Of a stretch of 64,000 nucleotides of DNA, positions 8,990-17,202 are shown one piece after another. The notes below the pieces were generated by a model, which was given only the letters and a program-made list of their open reading frames with translations, had not been told where the DNA came from and ran no database searches. The translations under genes and the position numbers were made by a program. Each line of letters begins with the position of its first letter. Position 1 is the first letter of the stretch. This DNA comes from DAHUXN01 sp963811805 (GTDB taxonomy: Bacteria; Acidobacteriota; Terriglobia; Acidiferrales; UBA7541): assembly GCA_963811805.1 (NCBI GenBank), contig CAWESU010000002.1, positions 434,001-498,000 of the forward strand. The letters are read 5' to 3'.

Positions 8990-9349
8990 TCACACGTCTT
9001 GCGTAAGGATTTTCTTGATCTTTTCCAGAGCGGGTTCAGCTCTCTTCAGATACTGCTCGGCGTAAAACTTTGCCTTTTCAGCATTCGGCGCAACTGAGTC
9101 GTAGTAGTGCGCCAATTCTTCGAGAGTGTCCAGGTTATCAGGTGCGAAGGTCAGTGCTTCCAGGAAGGATCGTTCTGCCTCTTCCAGAGGCGGGCCCTCT
9201 CCGTGGTCCAACAACTGTATCAAAATGCCACGGCTGACCAGCAGGTACGGGCATTCCGGAGACTGCGATAGCAATCGATCCACGAGAGCAAGCGCCTTGT
9301 CGAATTGCCGTGCCTTCCATAGCTCTTGCAACTCCAACAAGCCGCCCAT
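8990..9349 (-). CDS. Small TPR-like repeat protein
   Basis: A 119-aa all-helical protein. The start ATG 9349 is preceded by a GAGGTG ribosome-binding site at good spacing. The pattern (LWKARQFDKALALVDRLL, EEAERSFLEALTFAPDNLDT, AEKAKFYAEQYLKRA) matches two to three tetratricopeptide repeats with the expected Ala/Leu/Pro positions. No signal peptide is visible, so it is probably cytoplasmic and mediates protein contacts. It is separated from the copper-type cluster by about 110 bp and may not belong to it. Confidence 0.7.
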   Translation of the reverse strand: MGGLLELQELWKARQFDKALALVDRLLSQSPECPYLLVSRGILIQLLDHGEGPPLEEAERSFLEALTFAPDNLDTLEELAHYYDSVAPNAEKAKFYAEQYLKRAEPALEKIKKILTQDV

Positions 9350-9571
9350 AGCGCACCTCAATAGGGCAACAATATCGGCGTCGCAACGCGACAATTGGCC
9401 CGCAAAAATAAGGCTAGACGCGTGCCTTTCTATGCTACTCCTTTTCGCGCACGCCTTGCGCGCGATGTAGTCGTCTTTCTCTTTGATGAAGGCTGCGATC
9501 GCTGCTTCGGGCAGGCAGTCGAAGTTCCGAGCACCCTCAGGATTGCGAACGGTGTCGTGGTGCTTGGAGGC

Positions 9572-10003
9572 TCAGCGAGCGTCCGTGTCCACGTGAACGC
9601 TCTTCAGTTCCTTGATTTGGGTGATTGCAATCGCGCGAGTTCCGTTTCGTTCGAACACGGCGCCGGTTGCCTGCACATACTTTCCTACAAACGGCATCAT
9701 CTTCTCACGCTGATCCGAATCGGGCATGTCCGCAGAGATGGGGAAATAGATCAGCCCGGTCTTGGTGAGGATAATGATCGGCGAGCCGTGCTTAACGCAA
9801 TCCAGGGTGCACTTCAAACTGAAGCTGGTGGCGGTCCCAGCCGGATTTTGGATAGGACAAGCGAGGTCCCGAACGGCGCCCTCAATCGTCATCGTCTTCG
9901 CGTCAGGCGCCATCTTAGTACCCTGACGCGCGAGCGCCGGACAGATGAGCAGCACAGAAAGAGCCGCAACAAAGAGTACGTGGAACAAACTGGAGCGTTT
10001 CAT
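9572..10003 (-). CDS. Exported hypothetical protein with three conserved-looking Cys
   Basis: A 143-aa protein. ATG 10003 (MKRSSLFHVLFVAALSVLLI) gives a clean Sec signal peptide ending near ALARQ. The mature part has ACPIQ, then CTLDC about 20 residues later, then a beta-rich region (GKYVQATGAVFERNGTRAIAI) resembling an OB-fold. This layout (Cys-containing GxVxDxxC segment plus OB-like strands) is common in small exported proteins of Acidobacteriota. I cannot name a function. The 404 bp upstream up to 10407 hold no gene, only the terminator at 10347-10376. Confidence 0.65.
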   Translation of the reverse strand: MKRSSLFHVLFVAALSVLLICPALARQGTKMAPDAKTMTIEGAVRDLACPIQNPAGTATSFSLKCTLDCVKHGSPIIILTKTGLIYFPISADMPDSDQREKMMPFVGKYVQATGAVFERNGTRAIAITQIKELKSVHVDTDAR

Positions 10004-10346
10004 ATTCACGCTCAGGATTTGCAAGTAGAAATCCACCTTGGCCTCCTCGGCGGCGCAAACGCAGGCCTTCGCAGACCCATTTCCGGTTCGGCTGCCCAAA
10101 CTGGCAAGAGTATACACCGTGCCGAGTCTATCTCTGCAAACGGCTCGAAGCGCCGGTGGCCGCTGAAGGCCGCGACGCGCGTTTACCAGGCATCCCCAGT
10201 TGTGTTGACTCGTTTGCAGGGCACCCGCAAGGGATTTGGGCCGATCCCCTTTGGCTCAGCGCACCGATAGATTGCTTCGTTTGCCCGGGGATGTGGAATA
10301 CCGGGAGCGGGGGAAACCTGACCGGTTAGATGCGGCCAGAAATGAG

Positions 10347-10376
10347 AAAGGCGAGCCAGTCGCCTGACTCGCCTTT
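10347..10376. terminator. Perfect inverted repeat, probable terminator of the PEP-CTERM gene
   Basis: AAAGGCGAG at 10347-10355 pairs with CTCGCCTTT at 10368-10376, a 9-bp perfect stem with a 12-base loop. It lies 31 bp beyond the stop of the leftward PEP-CTERM gene. Read leftward, the stem ends in TTT and a further T-containing tail, which suits rho-independent termination on that strand. Confidence 0.7.
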
Positions 10377-10407
10377 CCCTGCAAAAGATTACAGCGTAAG
10401 TCTCGAA

Positions 10408-11112
10408 CTAGCTCGCGAACAGCTTCCGCCGCAAGGACGCCAAGCCCAGGAGGCCCGTGCCCAACAGCAAGAGCGACGAAGGCTCCGGAGTTGCCGACGT
10501 CGGGACCGCGGTCGACAGAGTGAAGGACGCCTGGCCGTCTACGGTGTCTTGAAATATAGCTCCCGATGTCTCACCAACGTCAAAAGGATCGCATAGCGAT
10601 GGTGTGCCGCTGCACGCCGGTGTGCCAACGTCGGCGAGATCATATCCGTTGACAAAGGAACTGCCATTCCACATGGGAATCACGTAATCCGAACCTCCGC
10701 TTTCGTCCAAGTCCAAGGTAATCGTGCTCGTGGACGGAAGAAACTGAAATTGAAAATAACTGCTGCCCGGAGACTGCGAAATGCCTATCAGCGGCGTCGG
10801 ACCGCTACCGAAAGCGGTGGAAAATGGAGCCGCGCCATTATAGGTGGTGACCAGGGCGTAAGTTCCGCCCGTGAACCCCGCGGTCGACCCCGTGAAGCTA
10901 CCGGACAATGTGCACGTCGTATTGCCGCCACTGACGCTGCACGCTCCGTTTGTTATGAACCATTGGGCATAGCCAGAACCGTTATCTCCGATGCCGGTCT
11001 CGGTAAAGATTTGCGAAGCTGTGCCTAGGTTCACCGTCACCGTTGTAGCGCGTGTGACACAAGCCATCGCAAATACACATGCTATGGCCACCAAACCATG
11101 TCTCAGTCTCAT
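10408..11112 (-). CDS. PEP-CTERM sorting-domain protein
   Basis: A 234-aa secreted protein. ATG 11112 (MRLRHGLVAIACVFAM) starts a signal peptide. The body is Gly/Ser/Thr-rich and beta-rich, without catalytic motifs. The C-terminus carries a textbook PEP-CTERM tripartite signal: ATPEPSS, a hydrophobic helix (LLLLGTGLLGL) and a basic tail (RRKLF). Such proteins are cleaved by an exosortase at the membrane and linked to the exopolysaccharide/biofilm matrix. No exosortase is in this window. The sequence upstream to 11642 carries only a weak reading frame (11264-11587, minus) and the first copy of the stem-loop repeat. Confidence 0.9.
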   Translation of the reverse strand: MRLRHGLVAIACVFAMACVTRATTVTVNLGTASQIFTETGIGDNGSGYAQWFITNGACSVSGGNTTCTLSGSFTGSTAGFTGGTYALVTTYNGAAPFSTAFGSGPTPLIGISQSPGSSYFQFQFLPSTSTITLDLDESGGSDYVIPMWNGSSFVNGYDLADVGTPACSGTPSLCDPFDVGETSGAIFQDTVDGQASFTLSTAVPTSATPEPSSLLLLGTGLLGLASLRRKLFAS

Positions 11113-11480
11113 TCGTATCCCCCTGAGTTGCTTGCTGAGTATTTTTTGCTGTGGCCGGAATTCCTGTAAGATGTTTTTAATGCGCTTGCAACAGCCATCT
11201 GAAAATCGGCACTTATCCCCATGGTTAGCAAGCAACTCAACATCCAAATCTGTGGAAAACATTTCAACTGATAAACGTTCTCGATTCATAGACCTGGCAC
11301 CTGGCTGCGATTGCCGGCGTGGTTAAGTCATCGCAATAGTTTGCGCATATCAGAACAAGTTCTGCGGCAATGGCCACAGACAGAGTTTGTGGGAAGCGAT
11401 AGAGGAGGCTCCGTATGATGGTCTGCTGCACGGAAGTCGGCTGAAGACACCCACTGCCATCGGCCGCTTGGGCGTGTAGC

Positions 11481-11524
11481 CGGGTTACCGGAGATTTGAA
11501 GTAGCGCTTCACTTGTCCGGTGAG
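11481..11524. repeat. Stem-loop repeat, copy 1
   Basis: A 30-bp segment beginning CGGGTTACCGG and containing GAAGTAGCGCTTC is found here and again at 12084-12113. In this copy the flanking arms are ACCGG / CCGGT. GAAG...CTTC inside can form a smaller inner hairpin. The two copies bracket the small exported-protein gene at 11643-12050. Confidence 0.7.
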
Positions 11525-11642
11525 CGCATTACACGTCCAGTTACCCACGTAATGGATGGCTAGACGAGAAGGGATCGTGTCATGCAATATGCTTTACAAT
11601 TACTTTAATCAATTGCGCCGGGATCAAACGAGTGCCGAGCAG

Positions 11643-12050
11643 ATGAGAGGAAACTATGTGACCGTCGGGTGCGCGGCAGTAGTCCTCCTCATTGGCATTC
11701 TATCGGTTCCGACATCCGCCGAGCCTAAGACAGGGATGCTCTGTGTGATTCCAGATCCGCCGGGTTGCTGCACTGAGTTCATCAATAGCGTTCCCTTCTT
11801 CGACATCCAGACGCTCATGTTTAGAATCGACAACGGAAAGAAAAAACCGTGGCCTCGGAAAACGGGCTTCAAAATAGAAGGGCTAAGCCTCGGGGAGAAG
11901 CATCTCGTGGTTCTGTACTCGGGCGGGAAACTCATCCAGTCCTTCCGATTCCGCTTCGCAGACTACAAGGAAACCGAGCTTTGTCTACTGTTTGACGGAA
12001 TCGGGCTCCCGGACTTGAGGCCCATGAGCAAATTGTGCCACTGCAAGTGA
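11643..12050 (+). CDS. Small exported or lipid-anchored hypothetical protein
   Basis: A 135-aa protein from ATG 11643, with a hydrophobic N-terminus (VGCAAVVLLIGILSVP) that reads as a signal peptide and may hold a lipobox-like Cys. The mature part has PDPPGCCTEF, a PEGA-like stretch (GLSLGEKHLVVLYSGGKLIQSFRF would be the strand-rich part) and CHC at the very end. An upstream ATG at 11589 is possible. GC is lower than that of most neighbours. It is bracketed by the two stem-loop repeats and directly precedes the insertion element, so it may lie on imported DNA. Confidence 0.55.
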   Translation: MRGNYVTVGCAAVVLLIGILSVPTSAEPKTGMLCVIPDPPGCCTEFINSVPFFDIQTLMFRIDNGKKKPWPRKTGFKIEGLSLGEKHLVVLYSGGKLIQSFRFRFADYKETELCLLFDGIGLPDLRPMSKLCHCK

Positions 12051-12083
12051 GTGATTCACTCCTTGAGCAGACTCCTGAGTAGT

Positions 12084-12128
12084 CGGGTTACCGGAGATTT
12101 GAAGTAGCGCTTCGCTTTTCCGGTAACC
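12084..12128. repeat. Stem-loop repeat, copy 2, abutting the insertion sequence
   Basis: Same 30-bp core as copy 1. Here the outer arms GGTTACCGG (12086-12094) and CCGGTAACC (12120-12128) form a perfect 9-bp stem, and the inner GAAG/CTTC is retained. It sits 33 bp after the preceding stop codon and 16 bp before the left inverted repeat of the IS1111-type element. It could therefore be the element's target site. Confidence 0.7.
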
Positions 12129-12226
12129 GCGCTAATCAGATGGGATGAGAAGGCCGGTCTCCTGGCGGGATGCGATACGCTCCCAATGTTCGACGTGCTC
12201 GAGGCACAAAGAAAAGGAGACCGGCA

Positions 12227-13324
12227 ATGCAGAAGATTAGCACTGTACAGGCGGGTGGGAAGAGGATTTTCAAAAAACAGCTCACCATTGGGTTGGACTT
12301 AGGGGATCGTTGCAGTTCTTACTGTGTTTTGGATGAAGCTGGCGAAATCGTCTTGGAACAGAAGCTGCCGACGACACCGGAAGCGATGAAGAAAATCTTC
12401 GGAGGGATGCCGCGGAGTCGCGTGGCGATGGAAACCGGAACGCATTCCCCGTGGGTGAGCCGAGTGTTGGCGGCGCTGGGGCACGGAGTGATCGTGGCGC
12501 ATGCTCAGAAAGTGCGCTTGATCGTCAAGAGCCGGCGAAAAGATGATCGCCTAGATGCGCGGACGTTGGCGCGGCTGGCACGAATCGATCCTGAGCTGTT
12601 GAGTCCGGTGCAACATCGCAGCGCGAAAGCGCAGATTCACCTCACCGTGATTCGGGCCCGGGCGGGTCTCGTGAGTGCTCGAACGGCCCTGGTGAATGCG
12701 GCGCGGGGATTGGTGAAGTCCTACGGGGAACGACTGCCAGGATGCGGGACGCAGCAAGTGAACCGGGAGCTCGCGGCCGGATTGAGCGCAGAGTTGCAAG
12801 AAGCTCTGGAGCCGCTTTTGCGAGAGGTCGAATCGCTGAACGAGCGGATTAAGGAATACGATCGGCGGATCGACGAAATGGCCAAGGAGATGTACCCCGA
12901 AGTCGCGCTGCTTAAGCAGGTGAAGGGTGTGGGAAACCTGATCGCTCTGGCGTTTGTCTTGACGATCGAAGACCCCCATCGATTCCGGAAGAGTCGCGAC
13001 GTCGGATGTTTTCTCGGGCTACGGCCTGGGCGGAGGAACTCCGGGCAGAGCCAGCCCCAGATGCACATCAGCAAAGAAGGAGACCGGTATCTCAGAACCC
13101 TGATGGTGCAGGGGGCCCACTACATTTTGGGACCCTTTGGAGAAGACTGCGATCTCAGACGGTGGGGGCTAAGACTGGCCGAGCGAGGAGGGAAAAACGC
13201 CAAGAAACGAGCGATCGTTGCCGTTGCTCGAAAGCTGGCAGTCTTGCTGCATCGCTTGTGGGTGAGTGGAGAGGTGTACGAACCGCTGCGCCATAGCCAG
13301 AAAACGATGCGCGCCGTGGCCTAG
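12227..13324 (+). CDS. IS110/IS1111-family transposase
   Basis: A 365-aa DEDD recombinase. The start ATG 12227 follows an AAGGAGA ribosome-binding site (12214-12220). The N-terminal RuvC-like domain shows IGLDLGDRCS with D24, the acidic RVAMETG segment and KDDRLDARTLARL. A coiled linker follows, then the Transposase_20 domain (LLKQVKGVGNLIALAF, FLGLRPGRRNSGQSQ with its catalytic-type Ser, and RTLMVQGAHYIL). The enzyme acts with an element-encoded guide RNA. The gene is full length with no lesion. It ends about 280 bp before the right inverted repeat. Confidence 0.95.
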   Translation: MQKISTVQAGGKRIFKKQLTIGLDLGDRCSSYCVLDEAGEIVLEQKLPTTPEAMKKIFGGMPRSRVAMETGTHSPWVSRVLAALGHGVIVAHAQKVRLIVKSRRKDDRLDARTLARLARIDPELLSPVQHRSAKAQIHLTVIRARAGLVSARTALVNAARGLVKSYGERLPGCGTQQVNRELAAGLSAELQEALEPLLREVESLNERIKEYDRRIDEMAKEMYPEVALLKQVKGVGNLIALAFVLTIEDPHRFRKSRDVGCFLGLRPGRRNSGQSQPQMHISKEGDRYLRTLMVQGAHYILGPFGEDCDLRRWGLRLAERGGKNAKKRAIVAVARKLAVLLHRLWVSGEVYEPLRHSQKTMRAVA

Positions 13325-13602
13325 ACAGCAATTTGCATCCGACAGCCGAGCTCAACCGCCGAGTTCAGGTGACTGCGACTAACTCCTGGCCCGGCTCCCA
13401 TCGAACCGAGGGGAGCAGAGGTCGATTATCAGGTAGCAGCACCTGCTGAAACGAGTACGCCCAACTGGCACCGAGCGAGAATCGCTCAAATAAAGAGTGC
13501 GGATGGAAGGAAGGCGACAGAGGCGGCCCGGCTGGACACAAACAACTCACGGCAAAAAGAACAGAAAGGAAAAAGAAAAAAGCAGAAACAAACTTGACAC
13601 GA
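13325..13602 (+). ncRNA. Candidate seekRNA/bridge RNA region of the IS1111 element
   Basis: This 278-bp non-coding segment lies between the transposase stop and the right inverted repeat. That is the position where IS1111-type elements encode their target-choosing guide RNA (IS110 types carry it upstream). It includes short self-complementary patches and an A-rich stretch (13545-13595). I have not folded it; the assignment rests on family knowledge and location, and the exact ends are unknown. Confidence 0.45.
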
Positions 13603-13626
13603 ACCGGCCTTCTCATGGAAGGAGTT

Positions 13627-14187
13627 TTACCTAGTACGAATCGGCGCTGGCGGTACGACGATCTCAACCAGCCCAGTTGCCACGTCGTACACGAGGCCTG
13701 ATATAAGCCAAGCGCCCGGCAACGCCGGGATCGCCCGGAGCGCAGCAACGTCCACGGCAACCGCCGCGCGCGGATCGGTGACCGCTTTTTTCTTCAGTTC
13801 GCCTTCCTGTATTTGAAAATAGCGCGCGAGCATGGCGGGGTCGCCGGCAAGACGAGTCATGCCGCAATCGGTGTGCTGAAGCACGATGAGGTGAAACTCC
13901 CCGCCGCCTCCAGGAATCTCTTTGGCAACCTCGCCAATTCGCCCGAGTAGACCCAACTGCTCCAATAACCCCGGGGTGATTCGGCCGCCGATGTTACGAA
14001 TCACAACGGCCTCGCCTGGTTTGATTCCAAGTACATGAGCCGGGTCTACACGCATGTCAGCGCAGCCGATGATGATTGCCTTTGCCTTGGGCAGCGCCCG
14101 CGGAAGCGAGGGCATCAGTGTGCCCGCGGCAGACTGCTGAGCCGCAAAGTCTTTGTTACGTTGCAACATGTAGTCGAGATTGCTCAT
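13627..14187 (-). CDS. Beta-class carbonic anhydrase (type II-like)
   Basis: A 186-aa cytoplasmic zinc enzyme for CO2/bicarbonate interconversion. Zinc and dyad residues are visible as C42-x-D44-x-R46 (GCADMR) and H105-x-x-C108 (HTDC), with the conserved VIRNIGG segment between. No signal peptide. A second carbonic anhydrase of the unrelated alpha class lies 4.5 kb away at 18744. It starts at ATG 14187 after a GGAGGATC-type site. The 199 bp to the next gene contain no recognisable element. Confidence 0.93.
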   Translation of the reverse strand: MSNLDYMLQRNKDFAAQQSAAGTLMPSLPRALPKAKAIIIGCADMRVDPAHVLGIKPGEAVVIRNIGGRITPGLLEQLGLLGRIGEVAKEIPGGGGEFHLIVLQHTDCGMTRLAGDPAMLARYFQIQEGELKKKAVTDPRAAVAVDVAALRAIPALPGAWLISGLVYDVATGLVEIVVPPAPIRTR

Positions 14188-14386
14188 GCTGATCCTCCGT
14201 GAGAGTTGGTCTAACAGAAGGATGATCGTAAAGCCTGGCAGGTCTCAATCGAAATTCAATCGAGGCAGAGCAAGTTCAAGTCCTGGTAAGTCGGATTATC
14301 GAATTAGGCCACCTAATTAACCTGAGTGACTACCCGGAGGCGCCGCGTCTCCGCCATATTTTCGCTTTGTGCTACCCTCGCCTCTT

Positions 14387-15325
14387 ATGCCTGCGCCCGC
14401 GCTCCCGCTCATCTACCACGACCGCTACGACCTGCACCTCGGCGCCCACGTTTTCCCGTCGCAAAAATATCGCCTCGTCCGCGACGCCCTCATCGCCCAA
14501 AATTTCGCCGCCCCCGCCGACATCATCTCCCCCGCGCCCGCCTCCGACGAAGACATCCTCCGCGTCCACACCCCCGAATACGTCCACAAACTCAAAACCG
14601 GCACGCTCGCTCCCCACGAAATCCTGCGCATGGAAGTCCCTTACTCCCCGGAGCTCGTCGCCGCCGTCTGGCTCGCCGCCGGCGGCTCTATCGAAGCCGG
14701 CCGGCGCGCCCTCGCCTCGGGCAACTCCAACTCACCGGGCGCCGCCGTCAACATCGGCGGCGGCTTCCATCACGCCTTCCCCGATCACGGCGAAGGCTTC
14801 TGCGTCATCCACGACGTCGCCGTCGCCATCCGCCGCCTCCAGCACGACCGCGCCATCCACACCGCCATGGTCATCGACACCGACGTCCACCACGGCAACG
14901 GCACCGCCGCCATCTTCGCCAACGACCCCTCCGTCTTCACTTTCTCCATTCATCAGCAGCACAACTATCCCGAGCCCAAGCCGCCCTCCAGCCTCGACGC
15001 CAATCTCCCCGACGGCCTCGGCGACGAAGACTATCTCGCCATCCTCGAATCGCATCTTGTCCGCGCCTTCCACGATTTTCACCCCGATCTCATCTTCTAT
15101 ATCGCCGGCGCCGACCCCTACCGCGAAGACCAGCTCGGCGGTCTCTCCCTCACCATCGAGGGCCTGCGCCGCCGCGACGCTCTCGTCTTCGACCACGCCC
15201 GCCGCCACCGCGTCCCCGTCGCCATCACCCTCGCCGGCGGCTACGCGCGGCACGTGGCAGATACGATTACCATACATGTGAATACGATCGTGGCCGCCTC
15301 AAATCAGGAGTTCGTCTCAGGATAG
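14387..15325 (+). CDS. Histone-deacetylase-family (acetoin-utilisation/APAH type) hydrolase
   Basis: A 312-aa arginase-deacetylase-fold zinc hydrolase, likely acting on acetylated polyamines or lysines. Key segments are NIGGGFHHAF (active-site HH pair), VIDTDVHHGNGT (zinc ligands D and H) and GADPYREDQLGG (second Asp ligand). ATG 14387 is preferred; an in-frame GTG at 14369 is possible. The last 26 codons (ARHVADTITIHVNTIV onward) use AT-rich codons unlike the strongly C-ending body. A second, GC-rich version of the same tail lies just downstream (15384-15476), so the 3' end seems to have been replaced or duplicated. Confidence 0.9.
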   Translation: MPAPALPLIYHDRYDLHLGAHVFPSQKYRLVRDALIAQNFAAPADIISPAPASDEDILRVHTPEYVHKLKTGTLAPHEILRMEVPYSPELVAAVWLAAGGSIEAGRRALASGNSNSPGAAVNIGGGFHHAFPDHGEGFCVIHDVAVAIRRLQHDRAIHTAMVIDTDVHHGNGTAAIFANDPSVFTFSIHQQHNYPEPKPPSSLDANLPDGLGDEDYLAILESHLVRAFHDFHPDLIFYIAGADPYREDQLGGLSLTIEGLRRRDALVFDHARRHRVPVAITLAGGYARHVADTITIHVNTIVAASNQEFVSG

Positions 15326-15383
15326 AGCGCTAGCCCGCGCCAAATCCGGCGCAGATTTTGGCGTCCTGAGCCTGTCGTAGGGC

Positions 15384-15476
15384 CGTGTCGCCGACACCGT
15401 GCAGATCCACGTCAACACCATCCTCTCCGCCCGCTCCTCGACAGGTGCTCCCGGGGATGCGACCGATAATTCTTGA
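15384..15476 (+). pseudogene. Remnant duplicate of the deacetylase 3' end
   Basis: In frame, this stretch reads RVADTVQIHVNTILSAR and continues to a TGA at 15474-15476. The preceding gene ends with HVADTITIHVNTIVAAS. Amino-acid identity over the 14 residues from VADT is high, while codon choice differs: the remnant matches the body of the gene. The upstream part (15326-15383) contains stops. It is probably the original C-terminal coding end, displaced by a short inserted or recombined segment. Confidence 0.7.
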
Positions 15477-15596
15477 GTTCTCCATTTTTCCCTTGCATCC
15501 CGGCTCCCACTTCCACTACATTTAGCCCACTTATTGTGGGCCGCGGCCAAGCCTGCCTATATGTTGGCTTGCCGTTGCCGAAGGAGTGGCGGCCGT

Positions 15597-16397
15597 TTGA
15601 CGAGCGTCCTGGCGATTGCCAACCAAAAGGGCGGCGTGGGCAAGACGACCACCGCCATCAATCTTGCAGCGGCATTCGCGCTGCGAAAAAAACGAACCCT
15701 CCTCATCGATCTCGATCCCCAATCCAACGCATCCATCGCTTTCTTTGACGCCGCCGACATTCAGCTTTCCATGTTCGACATTTTCGGCGACCACGCCCCG
15801 GAAATGTCCAAGGTCATTCGCGCCACCAAGGATCCCAATCTTTTTGTCGCCCCCGCCAAACTTTCTCTCGCGCGTCTCGAGCAGCAGCTCGCCGGCCAGT
15901 TCGACGCGCCCTACAAATTGAAAGACTCGCTCACGCCCGTCCTGAAAGATTACGAATACGTGGTCATGGACACGCCTCCCGCGCTCGGCATTCTCACCGT
16001 CAACGCGCTCGTCGCCGCCACGCATCTGCTCGTGCCCATTCAGGCCGCCTATTTTGCCATCGAAGGCACCGACGATCTTCTCGAGACCTACGCGCGCATT
16101 CGCTCGCGCCCCAATCCCGCCTTGAAAGTTCTCGGCGTGGTCATCACCCTTTTCGATCGCCGCACAAATATTTCTCGCGACACCCACGAACAAATCCGCG
16201 CCGTCTTCGGCGACGCGCTTTTCAAAACGCGCATCAGCAAAAACGTCCGTCTCGAGGAAAGCCCAGCTTACAAGGAAACCATTTTCAGTTTTGCGCCCAA
16301 ATCCCCTGGCGCCGAAGAATACAAAAAGCTTTCTATGGAGGTTATCCAACGTGTCGAAGCGGATCGGGTTGCCCGTCACTCTCAAGATGCGGCATGA
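15597..16397 (+). CDS. parA: Chromosome partitioning ATPase ParA (Soj type)
   Basis: A 266-aa deviant Walker ATPase that binds nucleoid DNA and pulls ParB-parS complexes. The Walker A motif KGGVGKTT spans residues 11-18, Walker A' is DLDPQSNA, and Walker B appears in YVVMDTPPALG. There is no N-terminal HTH extension, so it is the chromosomal/type Ib form. The start is TTG 15597, ten bases after a GAAGGAG site; an upstream ATG (15561) lacks a site. It overlaps parB by 47 bp, indicating translational coupling. Confidence 0.95.
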   Translation: MTSVLAIANQKGGVGKTTTAINLAAAFALRKKRTLLIDLDPQSNASIAFFDAADIQLSMFDIFGDHAPEMSKVIRATKDPNLFVAPAKLSLARLEQQLAGQFDAPYKLKDSLTPVLKDYEYVVMDTPPALGILTVNALVAATHLLVPIQAAYFAIEGTDDLLETYARIRSRPNPALKVLGVVITLFDRRTNISRDTHEQIRAVFGDALFKTRISKNVRLEESPAYKETIFSFAPKSPGAEEYKKLSMEVIQRVEADRVARHSQDAA

Positions 16398-17202
16398 CGC
16401 GCACTACGTCGAAACTCTGACCAGTTTCAGCGGCGCTTCTGTCGGCCGCATGATTCCGATTTCCAAGATTCATCCCAATCCCGACCAGCCCCGCAAAGCC
16501 CTCGGCGATCTCTCCGAGCTCACCCAATCCGTAAGAGAAAAGGGCGTCCTCGAACCTCTTCTCGTGCGCTACATGCCCCGCGAAGACGCGTACTACATCA
16601 TCTCCGGCGAGCGCCGCTACCACGCTTCGAAAGCCGCCGGCCTTCACGAGCTGCCGTGCATCGAAAAAATCGCCGACGACGCCGAAACTCTCGAACTCGC
16701 CCTCATCGAAAATCTCCAGCGCAAGGATTTGACCGCCTTCGAAGAAGCCGACGGCCTTTTCCGTCTTGCCGAGCAGTTCGACTACACCCACGACGACATC
16801 GCCAAAAAAATCGGCCGCGCGCGCTCCTCCGTCACGGAAACTCTGTCCATTCGCAACATCCCCAACTCTATTCGCAAAACCTGCCTGGAGAAGGGAATTG
16901 TCTCCAAATCGCTTCTTCTCCAGGTCGCGCGCCAGCCCAACGAAAAAAAGATGCACGACATGGTCATGCAAATCGCGCACAGCGGGCTCACCCGCGACGA
17001 AGCCCGCCGCGTCCGCCAGGAAGAAAACGACACCGAGTCGCGTCCGCGCCCATATACCTTCGACTATCATTCGCCCGACGATTCGTATCATCTGCGCATC
17101 CAGTTCCGTCGCAGCCAAATTTCCCGCGACGAACTGGCTGGCGCCCTGCGCGAAGTCCTCGCCGAACTTCAGCGCAACGCCTCTGCCGCCTCCGCCGCGT
17201 AA
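16351..17202 (+). CDS. parB: Chromosome partitioning protein ParB (Spo0J/Noc family)
   Basis: A 283-aa CTP-switch clamp that binds parS. The N-terminal CTPase domain shows ISKIHPNPDQPRK and the nucleotide-binding GERRYHAS box (canonical GERRYRA). A KorB-type HTH follows (YTHDDIAKKIGRARSSVTETL), then a C-terminal dimerisation part ending in an Ala-rich tail. GTG 16351 has a GGAGG site nine bases upstream, inside parA. I saw no match to the canonical parS consensus (GTTNCACGTGAAAC) in this window. Confidence 0.94.
   Translation: MSKRIGLPVTLKMRHDAHYVETLTSFSGASVGRMIPISKIHPNPDQPRKALGDLSELTQSVREKGVLEPLLVRYMPREDAYYIISGERRYHASKAAGLHELPCIEKIADDAETLELALIENLQRKDLTAFEEADGLFRLAEQFDYTHDDIAKKIGRARSSVTETLSIRNIPNSIRKTCLEKGIVSKSLLLQVARQPNEKKMHDMVMQIAHSGLTRDEARRVRQEENDTESRPRPYTFDYHSPDDSYHLRIQFRRSQISRDELAGALREVLAELQRNASAASAA

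Larger units (their letters stand above)
12145..13616 (+). mobile_element. IS110-family insertion sequence, IS1111 subgroup
   Basis: A 14-bp perfect inverted pair, ATGAGAAGGCCGGT at 12145-12158 and ACCGGCCTTCTCAT at 13603-13616, encloses one DEDD transposase gene and about 280 bp of downstream non-coding DNA. Subterminal inverted repeats and a long non-coding segment after the transposase are features of the IS1111 subgroup; IS110 sensu stricto lacks the repeats. True ends should lie a few bases outside the repeats. No target duplication is evident, as expected for this family. The element looks intact. Confidence 0.85.

Noticed and set aside
11264..11587. 107-codon minus-strand frame over stem-loop copy 1
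   Set aside because: No family features, and it runs through the repeat; probably not a gene.
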